DNA of 52,819 bases from Carboxylicivirga sp. (lineage in GTDB: Bacteria; Bacteroidota; Bacteroidia; Bacteroidales; Marinilabiliaceae), in NCBI GenBank assembly GCA_025210475.1, contig JAOARW010000013.1, positions 1-52,819 of the forward strand, written 5' to 3'. The position numbers were made by a program, and so were the translations under genes. The notes under the pieces are model-generated. The model was not told the origin of the DNA. It saw only the letters and a program-made list of their open reading frames with translations, and searched no databases. Positions 41,064-48,116 of the stretch are shown here, piece after piece. Position 1 is the first letter of the stretch, and the number at the start of each line of letters is the position of its first letter.

Positions 41064-42245
41064 ATGAAGTTCCATCAGGCAGATGAAGATAAATTTAAAC
41101 AGATGAAAATTAACTCGAAGTTTCACAATCTGGAATCCAGCTTTTTGTCAAAGTTAATCCTTCTTATCGACGAATATAATGCTATTAACCTGGCATCGGG
41201 CTACACGGATTTTCATTGTTCGCCCAAATTGATTGAACTGGCTGAAAAACATTTGCGTGAGGGCTTGAATCGGTACGCCGAATCGGCTGGTGAAATTGAA
41301 CTTCGTAACAAAGTGTCAGAGAAATTATTCAAGCAATACGATAAGCGCTATAATCCTGAAACAGAAATAACCATTACAGCCGGTGCACCGCAAGCAATTT
41401 ATACGGCTATAGCGGCCCTGGTTAAAGAGGGGGATGAAGTTATTGTTTTTGAACCGGCTAACGAATACTATGTGCCGGCCATAGAAATGAATGGGGGACA
41501 GGTACGAACCATTCCCATGAGTGGCGATCAGTATTACATTGAGTGGGAATTGGTACAGCAAATGATCAGTCCCAATACCCGGATGATAATTATTAATTCT
41601 CCCCATGCACCAACCGGATGGGTCATGAGTGAGATTGACCTTTTGCGTTTGCAGAAAATAATCAGCGGCACCAAAATCATTATTTTAAGTGAAGAAACTT
41701 TTGAGCACATGCTGTTTGATGGCCATATGCACCAGAGTGCTGCTCTATACCCCAAACTGGCCGAACACAGTGTGATTATTTCATCCTTTGGTGAAACCTA
41801 CCATGTTACCGGCTGGCAAATTGCCTATTGTGCAGCGCCCGAAGAGATTATGCGTGAAATAAGGCGGGTGCACGAAACCATGATGTACAGCGTTAATTCG
41901 CCATTTCAACTGGCTCTTGCTGAATTTCTGGATAATAAAGAGGCCTACACCGGCTTAAGTGCATTTTATCAAGAAAAGCGCGATACCTTTTTAAGATTGA
42001 TGGAAGGCTCCTGTTTTAAGCCTTTGGATTGTTCTGGTACATTTTTTCAGTTGTTTGATTACAGCCAGATTAGTGAAGAGAAAGACAAGAATTTTGTGAT
42101 GCAGGTGCTTAAAAATCATGGAGTGGCCACCATGCCCATCAGTGCTTTTGTTAAAGAGCGACCACACCGGCAACACATTCGAATCAATTTTGCCAAACCC
42201 GATGAGGTGCTGCAGGAAGCCGCCAAACGACTAAAGCGACTTTAA
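41064..42245 (+). CDS. Class I/II aminotransferase homologue lacking catalytic lysine
   Basis: This 393-residue fold-type I protein resembles YbdL-type methionine/2-oxo-acid aminotransferases (INLASGYTDF, ITAGAPQAI, HVTGWQIAY, IRINFAKPDE). Key cofactor residues are changed. The PLP-lysine position in SSFGETYHVTGW is Glu244 (family SFGKT). The Asn of NSPHNPTG is Ala182. The Asp of SDEVY is Glu210, and its Tyr is Phe213. The substrate-binding Arg near the C-terminus remains. The frame is intact and otherwise normal, so this looks like a maintained non-transaminating paralogue, not a decayed gene. An ATG at 41103 is an alternative start. Confidence 0.85.
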   Translation: MKFHQADEDKFKQMKINSKFHNLESSFLSKLILLIDEYNAINLASGYTDFHCSPKLIELAEKHLREGLNRYAESAGEIELRNKVSEKLFKQYDKRYNPETEITITAGAPQAIYTAIAALVKEGDEVIVFEPANEYYVPAIEMNGGQVRTIPMSGDQYYIEWELVQQMISPNTRMIIINSPHAPTGWVMSEIDLLRLQKIISGTKIIILSEETFEHMLFDGHMHQSAALYPKLAEHSVIISSFGETYHVTGWQIAYCAAPEEIMREIRRVHETMMYSVNSPFQLALAEFLDNKEAYTGLSAFYQEKRDTFLRLMEGSCFKPLDCSGTFFQLFDYSQISEEKDKNFVMQVLKNHGVATMPISAFVKERPHRQHIRINFAKPDEVLQEAAKRLKRL

Positions 42246-42353
42246 AAATACATATAAACTTGAGTGACAGCTCGCCACGATTTGCAGCTCTACTGGAATT
42301 ATAATTGCTGGTGAACTTGTAAACGAATTATTTTAATATTTTACTAAATTGAT

Positions 42354-42361
42354 TACTTTTG
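42354..42361 (+). promoter_or_regulatory. -7 box of tRNA-Arg promoter
   Basis: TACTTTTG at 42354-42361, 13 bases before the mature 5' end of the tRNA, matches TAnnTTTG. Confidence 0.55.
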
Positions 42362-42374
42362 CAGCCACATTATT

Positions 42375-42446
42375 GGTCCCGTAGTTCAACGGATAGAATA
42401 GCGGTTTCCTAAACCGTAGATATGGGTTCGATTCCCGTCGGGACTA
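42375..42446 (+). tRNA. tRNA-Arg (anticodon CCT)
   Basis: The acceptor GGTCCCG pairs with CGGGACT, followed by discriminator A and no encoded CCA. The D stem GTTC/GAAT, anticodon loop TTCCTAA (anticodon CCT, reading AGG) and T arm ATGGG/CCCGT are all intact. Confidence 0.93.
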
Positions 42447-42834
42447 CAACTAGCACTATCAAAATATATCAAACTCCTGTAAATCGATTGATTTTCAGGA
42501 GTTTTTGTTTTTGCACCATTGGCAACAAACTAAAATAAAACCATATAAATACATATTTCTGGTGACCTAAACAGTGACTTGCTTGTTTTCTCCGCACTTC
42601 CACTGCCAGACTTTGTCAGGTCTTCTATGCGAGGCTTAGTGTCCCATATTGTACTCTTAACTTTCAACTTAGCACTCATGATTAACTCGCAGTTGGCACT
42701 ATTTGCCATTCCACCCCAAACTGCTAGCAGGGTGCTTTACCAATTTCTTTATGCACAATCAACCACATCTTAGAATGAAACATTTCAATTATTGGAGAAA
42801 ATGTATAGCTTCGGGCCGATAAAATTTAATTAGA
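42447..42834. other. Region after tRNA-Arg with possible decayed integrase remnant
   Basis: A terminator hairpin (42471-42479 with 42496-42504, then T-run) follows the tRNA. On the minus strand, about 42560-42740, a short frame includes MSAKLKVKSTIWDTK, reminiscent of the arm-domain N-terminus of Bacteroidota tyrosine recombinases; it then loses the pattern. The HU promoter region follows, with TAGCTTCG at 42806-42813 as a possible -7 box. Confidence 0.3.
42471..42506 (+). terminator. Terminator after tRNA-Arg
   Basis: A 9-bp perfect stem (42471-42479 with 42496-42504) with a 16-nt loop and T-run. Confidence 0.75.
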
Positions 42835-43107
42835 ATGAATAAGCAAGAATTAGTAGCAGCCATTGCAGAAAATGCAGGCATCACACAAGCTGAGGCTGAA
42901 AAATTTATTAATGCCTTTGTTAAAACAACAACTGAAACCCTGGCAAAAAAGGAAAGCATCCAACTAATTGGTTTTGGAACATTTTCAATATCTGAGCGAT
43001 CGGCTCGTACAGGAAGAAATCCGCAGACCGGTAAAGAAATTCAAATAGCCGCAAAAAATGTTGCTAAGTTTAAAGCTGGAAAAGCCCTGGATGACGGTAT
43101 TAACTAA
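42835..43107 (+). CDS. hup: HU-family DNA-binding protein
   Basis: This 90-residue histone-like protein bends and compacts DNA as a dimer. The full HU/IHF pattern is present: N-terminal helical dimerisation part (NKQELVAAIAENAGITQAEAE), GFGTFSISERSARTGRNPQTGKEI as the DNA-binding arm region, and a C-terminal helix. It is single copy here, followed by a strong terminator. Confidence 0.95.
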   Translation: MNKQELVAAIAENAGITQAEAEKFINAFVKTTTETLAKKESIQLIGFGTFSISERSARTGRNPQTGKEIQIAAKNVAKFKAGKALDDGIN

Positions 43108-43128
43108 GAAAATACTTTAAGACAGTTG

Positions 43129-43163
43129 AGGAGGCAATCAGTGATGGATGCCTCCTTTTTTTT
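43129..43163 (+). terminator. Terminator of HU gene
   Basis: An 8-bp perfect stem (43129-43136 with 43149-43156) with a 12-nt loop and a run of eight T. Confidence 0.85.
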
Positions 43164-43356
43164 ATTTTTAGTGATAAACTGCGGATTGTGAGTAGGGAAT
43201 GTTTTTATCTTAAAAAAATATCAGGATGGCTACAATAGATCTCTGAGGAAAGATTCTGATTTATTTTTGTGGCGGACTCCAATTCTCTTTGTTTTTTTGT
43301 ATATAGTGTTGATATTATAGGTAGAGCGATCCTTCTTTAAATTTTATATTTAGTCT

Positions 43357-43794
43357 ATGGCCAATAAAGATTTAATAAAGAACAACGAGCATTTAAACAA
43401 GAAGCAAAAGGCACTTGGGCTATTGCTCTGCATAGCGCAGGAAGTTAATTCGTCGATGGATAAGGCTGTCAGGCCAATAAAACTCTCGCCACTGCAGGTG
43501 AATATTCTGCACATTCTTGATTATGCTCCAAAAGAGGGATTAACTGTTAATCAAATAAAGCAATCAATGGTGGAGGATAGCCCTAATATATCAAGAGCTT
43601 TAAACAAATTGATGGAGAAAAAGCTTGTTTTAAAAAGAAGAGATAAACAGGATCAGCGCATCGTTCATATTACAATAACTGATAAGGGACGAGATTTGCA
43701 CCATGAAGCAGATGCTTTGCTTTTAAAAGCGATGAATGTTTCACTGACGGATGAGGATGCGGACAGGCTATATGAGGTACTTTCGAAATTTTAA
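43357..43794 (+). CDS. MarR-family transcriptional regulator
   Basis: This 145-residue protein has the MarR winged helix-turn-helix: LSPLQVNILHILDYAP, then VNQIKQSMVEDSPNISRALNKLMEKKLVLKRRDKQDQR as recognition helix and wing, and a C-terminal dimerisation helix. MarR proteins usually repress nearby genes and respond to small ligands. The stop is 10 bases before the Crp-like gene, so they form a two-regulator operon. Downstream promoters contain paired palindromes that one of them may bind. Confidence 0.88.
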   Translation: MANKDLIKNNEHLNKKQKALGLLLCIAQEVNSSMDKAVRPIKLSPLQVNILHILDYAPKEGLTVNQIKQSMVEDSPNISRALNKLMEKKLVLKRRDKQDQRIVHITITDKGRDLHHEADALLLKAMNVSLTDEDADRLYEVLSKF

Positions 43795-43804
43795 GGAGCT
43801 TATA

Positions 43805-44341
43805 ATGAACAGTGAACAAAAAACGATTATTGACAGTTTCCAAAGCTCTGGTACTGAAAAGAGTTACAGTGCGGGTGATATAATTATTCCACCAGGGCAG
43901 ATCTGTAAAGAAATAATATGGCTTAAGTCCGGTTTTTTACGAAACTATTATCTTGAGCCCAATGGTCGTGATACAACCATATGGTTTGCATCAAAAGGGG
44001 AGGTGTGTACATTAGGATCCAGTTTTATTAAGCAGAAAGAATCAAAATATGGTATTCAGGCTATTGCAGATTCAGTGGGGATAGTAGTGACATATGATGA
44101 GTTTCATAAAAGAATTCAAAATTATCAGGAACTTGCTGAATTATTTCAAAACTATTTATGGAATGCTTTATTCTTTTTATCAGAAAGAGTTATTGAATTT
44201 CAGACCAAAACAGCTAAGGAGCGATATGATAACTTGCTCCAAAAACATCCAGATATTTTCCAAAAAGCGCAGTTAGGGCATATAGCTACTTATCTTGGCA
44301 TAACTCAACAAAGTTTGAGTCGTATAAGGGCTTCTAAATAA
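43805..44341 (+). CDS. Crp/Fnr-family transcriptional regulator
   Basis: This 178-residue protein has a cyclic-nucleotide-binding-like beta-barrel (about 15-110: SYSAGDIIIPPGQICKEIIWLKSG, in part) and a C-terminal helix-turn-helix (LGHIATYLGITQQSLSRIRASK). The ATG at 43805 is preferred; it is preceded by AAGGAG, a rare Shine-Dalgarno-like site here. A longer frame from 43751 overlaps the MarR gene. There is no Fnr-type cysteine cluster, so an iron-sulfur sensor is unlikely. It is a good candidate to bind the CCATGG palindromes at 44423 and 46194-46245. Confidence 0.82.
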   Translation: MNSEQKTIIDSFQSSGTEKSYSAGDIIIPPGQICKEIIWLKSGFLRNYYLEPNGRDTTIWFASKGEVCTLGSSFIKQKESKYGIQAIADSVGIVVTYDEFHKRIQNYQELAELFQNYLWNALFFLSERVIEFQTKTAKERYDNLLQKHPDIFQKAQLGHIATYLGITQQSLSRIRASK

Positions 44342-44365
44342 TTTGAATATTTTTGTGCAATATTT

Positions 44366-44434
44366 TTTACCATTTGGTAAATGGTTCGTTTAGCATTTTA
44401 TATTCATTTGCCACGAAATTACATTCCATGGAAT
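44366..44434 (+). promoter_or_regulatory. Paired palindromes upstream of psd
   Basis: TTTACCATTTGGTAAA (44366-44381) and ATTCCATGGAAT (44423-44434) have centres 55 bases apart. The same pair, with almost the same spacing, occurs upstream of the 46288 gene. Confidence 0.65.
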
Positions 44435-44450
44435 ATAAAAATAGATATTA

Positions 44451-45347
44451 ATGAAAACTCTAAAATACATCGATAGAACCAGTAATGTAATTCAGGAAGA
44501 GAAAATTCCGGGCAAAGCTATTTTAAAATGGTTGTATCACTCGGGTAGTGGTAAGCTTGCTCTGAATACTCTTTTTAAGCGGAAAATGTTTTCCGAATTC
44601 AGTGGCTGGTATCTGGATACTCGTTTTTCTGCAAAACGAATCAACAAGTTTGTAAAAAAATACGACATTAACCTAAATGAGTTTGAACATCCGGAGGCCA
44701 AGGAGTACAAAACGTTTAACAAGTTTTTTTATCGCAAACTAAGAAGTAATAAACGCAACATTGGTCAAGGAGTTGTTTCGCCGGCTGATGGAAAGATCTT
44801 AACATACCAATCCATCAGTAATCATCTACATTTTTGTATTAAGGGTTCCGAGTTTAACCTACAGCGTTTTATACAAGATGAAGAATTGGTTGAGATGTTT
44901 AAAGATGGATCAATGGCGATTATTAGGCTTGGACCAGCAGATTACCACCGCTTCCATTTCCCTGTTTCCGGTCGTATTTCCAGCACCTCAAAAATTAAGG
45001 GTAAGTATTATTCAGTATCTCCTTTAGCACTGAAAGACAGTCTTCGTATTTTTTGCGAAAACAAGCGCGAATATAGCTTGATATCGACCGAGAAATATGG
45101 AAAAGTGTTAATGGTTGAGGTAGGCGCAACAATGGTGGGTAGTATCATCCAGACCTTTAAATCCTTTAGTGATGTTAAAAAAGGAGCCGAGAAAGGATAT
45201 TTCTCTTTTGGTGGCTCAACCATTGTGCTTTTATTCGAAAAGGATAAAGTCGTTTTTGCAGATGACTTAATTGAAAACACGAATAAAGGGCTTGAAACAT
45301 CGATTAATATGGGTGAAAACATTGCATCCGAGGCGCATCAGGTGTAA
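44451..45347 (+). CDS. psd: Phosphatidylserine decarboxylase
   Basis: This 298-residue membrane-associated enzyme converts phosphatidylserine to phosphatidylethanolamine. It is made as a proenzyme that cleaves itself at a Gly-Ser bond to form a pyruvoyl group. The cleavage motif appears as FGGST with Ser256; family members usually have LGST, so the leucine is Gly here. Asp113 in SPADGKI and the histidines of YHRFHFPVSG (166, 169) fit the self-processing triad. The length suits the larger Psd subtype. Two palindromes upstream suggest regulation, perhaps by the adjacent MarR/Crp pair. Confidence 0.9.
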   Translation: MKTLKYIDRTSNVIQEEKIPGKAILKWLYHSGSGKLALNTLFKRKMFSEFSGWYLDTRFSAKRINKFVKKYDINLNEFEHPEAKEYKTFNKFFYRKLRSNKRNIGQGVVSPADGKILTYQSISNHLHFCIKGSEFNLQRFIQDEELVEMFKDGSMAIIRLGPADYHRFHFPVSGRISSTSKIKGKYYSVSPLALKDSLRIFCENKREYSLISTEKYGKVLMVEVGATMVGSIIQTFKSFSDVKKGAEKGYFSFGGSTIVLLFEKDKVVFADDLIENTNKGLETSINMGENIASEAHQV

Positions 45348-45361
45348 ACTTATAAAGTTGT

Positions 45362-46108
45362 TCAATTAATACGTTTGCCATGAGGTACCCAAATGGCACC
45401 ATCCTTTGCATCGCCGAAAATTATTCCCTGAGATTGTATGGCATAAAGGCCTGCGGTATATAGGCAGATGATGGCATCAAGGTTATCTTCATTTGTTTTC
45501 AGAGCCCGCCCTTTTAAGCTGTTTATCTGATCGGGATTGATGCAAGCTTGTTTTTCATCCGGAATAATAAGCTTCAGTTCTTTAGCATGTTCAAGTTGGG
45601 CAATTAATGATGCCAATTGCTTTTGTCCTTCTTTTTTATCAGCCACATTTCCTTTTTTATAACTGAGTCTTTTAGTTAAACCAAAGAGTTCTACCATGGA
45701 TGCATGGGGATAACATTCAATTTGCCACTTCTTACCATGCAGATAGTTGAAACCTCTATCTTTTAGTTTATGATATAACTGTACGCTAAAAGCATTAGGA
45801 TAAAGCTTGAGGTTGGTTGGATAACACGAGGCCCATTTCGACCGGTAACTTTGGTTTAATTCAAGCTCACAATTTCTGTATCCCTCAGTATTGTTAATTA
45901 TTAATGAAGCATCAATGGCGATACCTTTCAATTGCTTTGCCTGATCCAATATATGCAAACAAGAATCCAGGCCCAACACGCCGGAATGTACATCTTCCAC
46001 TACCAGTTCATTATTTGTTAATTTTCCGATAGCTATCGATGAAGGATTAATAGCCCCTTTCCAGGCCAAATCTATTCCGGCCAATCGATATGCAGGTGAA
46101 TTGTTCAT
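45362..46108 (-). CDS. DUF429 domain-containing protein
   Basis: This 248-residue protein matches the DUF429 family (predicted RNase H-like fold). N-terminal AGIDLAWKG carries the first acidic residue, GIAIDASLI the second, IECYPHASMVELFG the central motif, and NEDNLDAIICLYTAGLYA the C-terminal acidic helix. The activity is not established. It is convergent with psd and divergent from the 46288 gene, so its promoter may share the palindrome region 46174-46245. Confidence 0.85.
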   Translation of the reverse strand: MNNSPAYRLAGIDLAWKGAINPSSIAIGKLTNNELVVEDVHSGVLGLDSCLHILDQAKQLKGIAIDASLIINNTEGYRNCELELNQSYRSKWASCYPTNLKLYPNAFSVQLYHKLKDRGFNYLHGKKWQIECYPHASMVELFGLTKRLSYKKGNVADKKEGQKQLASLIAQLEHAKELKLIIPDEKQACINPDQINSLKGRALKTNEDNLDAIICLYTAGLYAIQSQGIIFGDAKDGAIWVPHGKRIN

Positions 46109-46173
46109 GTCAACAAAGGTAAGCCTGAAAGATTAATTTTCTAAACTACATATCAAGAGTTAATCATTGATTT

Positions 46174-46245
46174 TTTACCATTTGATAAATTATATTCCAT
46201 GGAGTATAATTTCATTTGCAGTTATAATATCTTCCATGGAAGATA
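46174..46245. promoter_or_regulatory. Palindrome cluster between DUF429 and 46288 genes
   Basis: TTTACCATTTGATAAA (46174-46189), ATTCCATGGAGT (46194-46205) and the perfect 18-bp palindrome TATCTTCCATGGAAGATA (46228-46245). The first and third centres are about 55 bases apart, as upstream of psd. Confidence 0.65.
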
Positions 46246-46287
46246 AATTTCAGTATTTCTTGTATAACTGTACTAATAAATGATAAC

Positions 46288-46470
46288 ATGAAAAGTCAAA
46301 AAGGAAAATTACCTCCCAAGTGCATTAATCTGAAAGCAGCGTATTTACCGGCAACCAAATGGTGGTGCAGCTTTTGCGGACCGACTGGTGGCAATGTCTG
46401 TTATCCGGTGTGTTTGATGATTGGTAGGATACCCAAGGCAGATGAAACCCCGGACAAAGTGAAGAAGTAA
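46288..46470 (+). CDS. Small Cys/Trp-rich protein
   Basis: This 60-residue basic protein has the cluster WWCSFCGPTGGNVCYPVC (residues 26-43), four cysteines in a pattern that could bind a metal or iron-sulfur cluster. I do not know the family. It is 62 bases before the flavodoxin-ferredoxin gene on the same strand and under the same palindromes, so a redox accessory role is plausible. Not a shadow of another gene. Confidence 0.6.
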   Translation: MKSQKGKLPPKCINLKAAYLPATKWWCSFCGPTGGNVCYPVCLMIGRIPKADETPDKVKK

Positions 46471-46532
46471 TTGGTGAGTTAATTCGCCCAGATAATATGA
46501 ATGATTAGACTTTCAAAAATTAAACTTTAAAA

Positions 46533-47357
46533 ATGAATTTACACTTAATCTATTTTAGTCCTGGTGGTACAACAAAAAAAACGGTGATGAATATTGCCAA
46601 AGGATTCCCAAGCTCAAATGTTCAGAAGATTGATATGCTAAGAAAAAGCAATCGGGAAAAAATATTCGAATTTGGAAAGGAAGATGTAATAATATTAGGC
46701 ATGATGACGGCAACAAAGCTATTTGGTGTTCCCAATGAAGTTATTGGAGCATTAAAAGGGAATGATACGCCTTTTGTTGGCATTGTTACTTGTGGTAATG
46801 GTTATTACGGTTCTTCATTAAAAGTTATGACGAAGGCGATGGAGAAAAGAGGATTTAAAATGGTAGCTGCAGGCGGTTTTATCGGGCAATATTCATTTTC
46901 GGATAAGATAGCAAGCGGGCGTCCTGATGAAGCCGATGAAATAGTACAAAAGAAGTTTGGCGAAGACATATATCATAAGCTTATAGTCAATAATGACCGC
47001 ACCTTTAAACATAAGCTGAAAATCGACTGGCCTAATGAAGGTGCTTTCTCAGCTTTTAAGTGCGCTTTAATTTCTGCATTACCCGGTTTGGGCTTTGGTT
47101 TGCCAAAATCGTGGAATGAATTGGAAATTAGCAATGATTGCATTCAGTGTGGCAAATGTGTTAAGATTTGTCCGGTTGAAGCATTAACACTGGATGGAAC
47201 TATCCAACAAGATAGAGATTTATGCTTTGGATGTCAGGCTTGTAATCGGGGTTGTCCTAAAGGGGCAATTAAACCGGTTAGTTCCAAACTAATTAAGTCA
47301 ATCAATAATGTCACCCCATATCGAACTACAAGAAAGGAACCAATTGTGTTTATTTAA
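46533..47357 (+). CDS. EFR1-family flavodoxin-ferredoxin fusion
   Basis: This 274-residue cytoplasmic electron carrier has an N-terminal flavodoxin-like domain with the FMN phosphate loop SPGGTTKKT (about 10-17) and a flavin-side segment GIVTCGNGYYG (about 85-95). The C-terminal part has two 4Fe-4S motifs, CIQCGKCVKICP and CFGCQACNRGCP (about 204-240). EFR1-type proteins lie in anaerobic redox pathways, but their partners are mostly unknown. It is probably cotranscribed with the Cys-rich small gene. Confidence 0.88.
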   Translation: MNLHLIYFSPGGTTKKTVMNIAKGFPSSNVQKIDMLRKSNREKIFEFGKEDVIILGMMTATKLFGVPNEVIGALKGNDTPFVGIVTCGNGYYGSSLKVMTKAMEKRGFKMVAAGGFIGQYSFSDKIASGRPDEADEIVQKKFGEDIYHKLIVNNDRTFKHKLKIDWPNEGAFSAFKCALISALPGLGFGLPKSWNELEISNDCIQCGKCVKICPVEALTLDGTIQQDRDLCFGCQACNRGCPKGAIKPVSSKLIKSINNVTPYRTTRKEPIVFI

Positions 47358-47458
47358 CTTTTGATGGGAAAGTACTAAGTGTCAATTAGCAAGTGTGATA
47401 GGAGGGGCGTGGTTTAGGAATCTCTTTTTTATTAAGAATGAATTTCATATAAATTACC

Positions 47459-47479
47459 TACATTTGCAACATTGTTGCA
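47459..47479 (+). promoter_or_regulatory. Promoter with Fur-family-like dyad upstream of metal locus
   Basis: The perfect -7 box TACATTTG (47459-47466) overlaps a perfect 6-3-6 dyad TGCAACATTGTTGCA (47465-47479). This is the size and shape of operators bound by Fur-family regulators such as Zur. It lies 58 bases before the exported His/Cys-rich protein. Confidence 0.6.
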
Positions 47480-47537
47480 CTTGCGTTGTTTCTTCTTTTA
47501 GGAAACCCATAGATAGATTAAAAAGTCATAGTTCGGA

Positions 47538-47912
47538 GTGATAAAATATAAATCACATATTGCCCCTCTTTTGTTGTGCTTGTTTGTATTCCCAATCTTG
47601 TTTCAACCAGTGCATGTTTTACTGCACCATTCAAACAAGAACAATACGGCAGGTCATCATTGTTGTTCGCATGAAACGTGTCAGGCATCAATCAAGCACG
47701 AACAGAATGTAGGTTTTAGTGTGTCGAATGCCGGGGACAAGTGTGCGATTTGTGATTATCATTTTGCAACTAAAGATTTTATTGATGTAAAGGTGGTATT
47801 AGCTGCAATACCACTTGCTAAGTATGATTACAATACGCTTGCCAAGCAACAGAAATACCTTTCAGCTTTAAGAAATAAATCACCCAGGGCACCTCCTGCG
47901 CCCATTCTTTAA
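47538..47912 (+). CDS. Exported His/Cys-rich small protein (DUF2946-like)
   Basis: This 124-residue protein has an N-terminal signal or anchor helix (about 8-28) followed by a metal-binding-looking region: HHSNK, HHCCSHETC and CAICDYH. It ends with SPRAPPAP, like DUF2946-type proteins found before metal-related TonB receptors. It opens the putative metal locus and may bind or sense the metal in the periplasm. Which metal is not visible; zinc or copper are candidates. Confidence 0.65.
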   Translation: MIKYKSHIAPLLLCLFVFPILFQPVHVLLHHSNKNNTAGHHCCSHETCQASIKHEQNVGFSVSNAGDKCAICDYHFATKDFIDVKVVLAAIPLAKYDYNTLAKQQKYLSALRNKSPRAPPAPIL

Positions 47913-48116
47913 GCAACACCTTATGATTATCCATCTAATGTCAGTTATAAATTAAGAAGGACGATAGCCTTTGCATAAATGTCAAGTGCGTCACCACATC
48001 CTTATATCTGTACAATAGTAATTAATGTGTAGTTGATCTTGTTAAGATTCAATAACTACATGTGATAGGGTATTCATGTTTACAATTTTCAGATTTTACA
48101 TTACAATTAGCGTATC

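Noticed and set aside
42579..42773. 64-codon plus-strand frame after tRNA-Arg
   Set aside because: It has no promoter, no recognisable protein features and lies opposite the possible integrase remnant.
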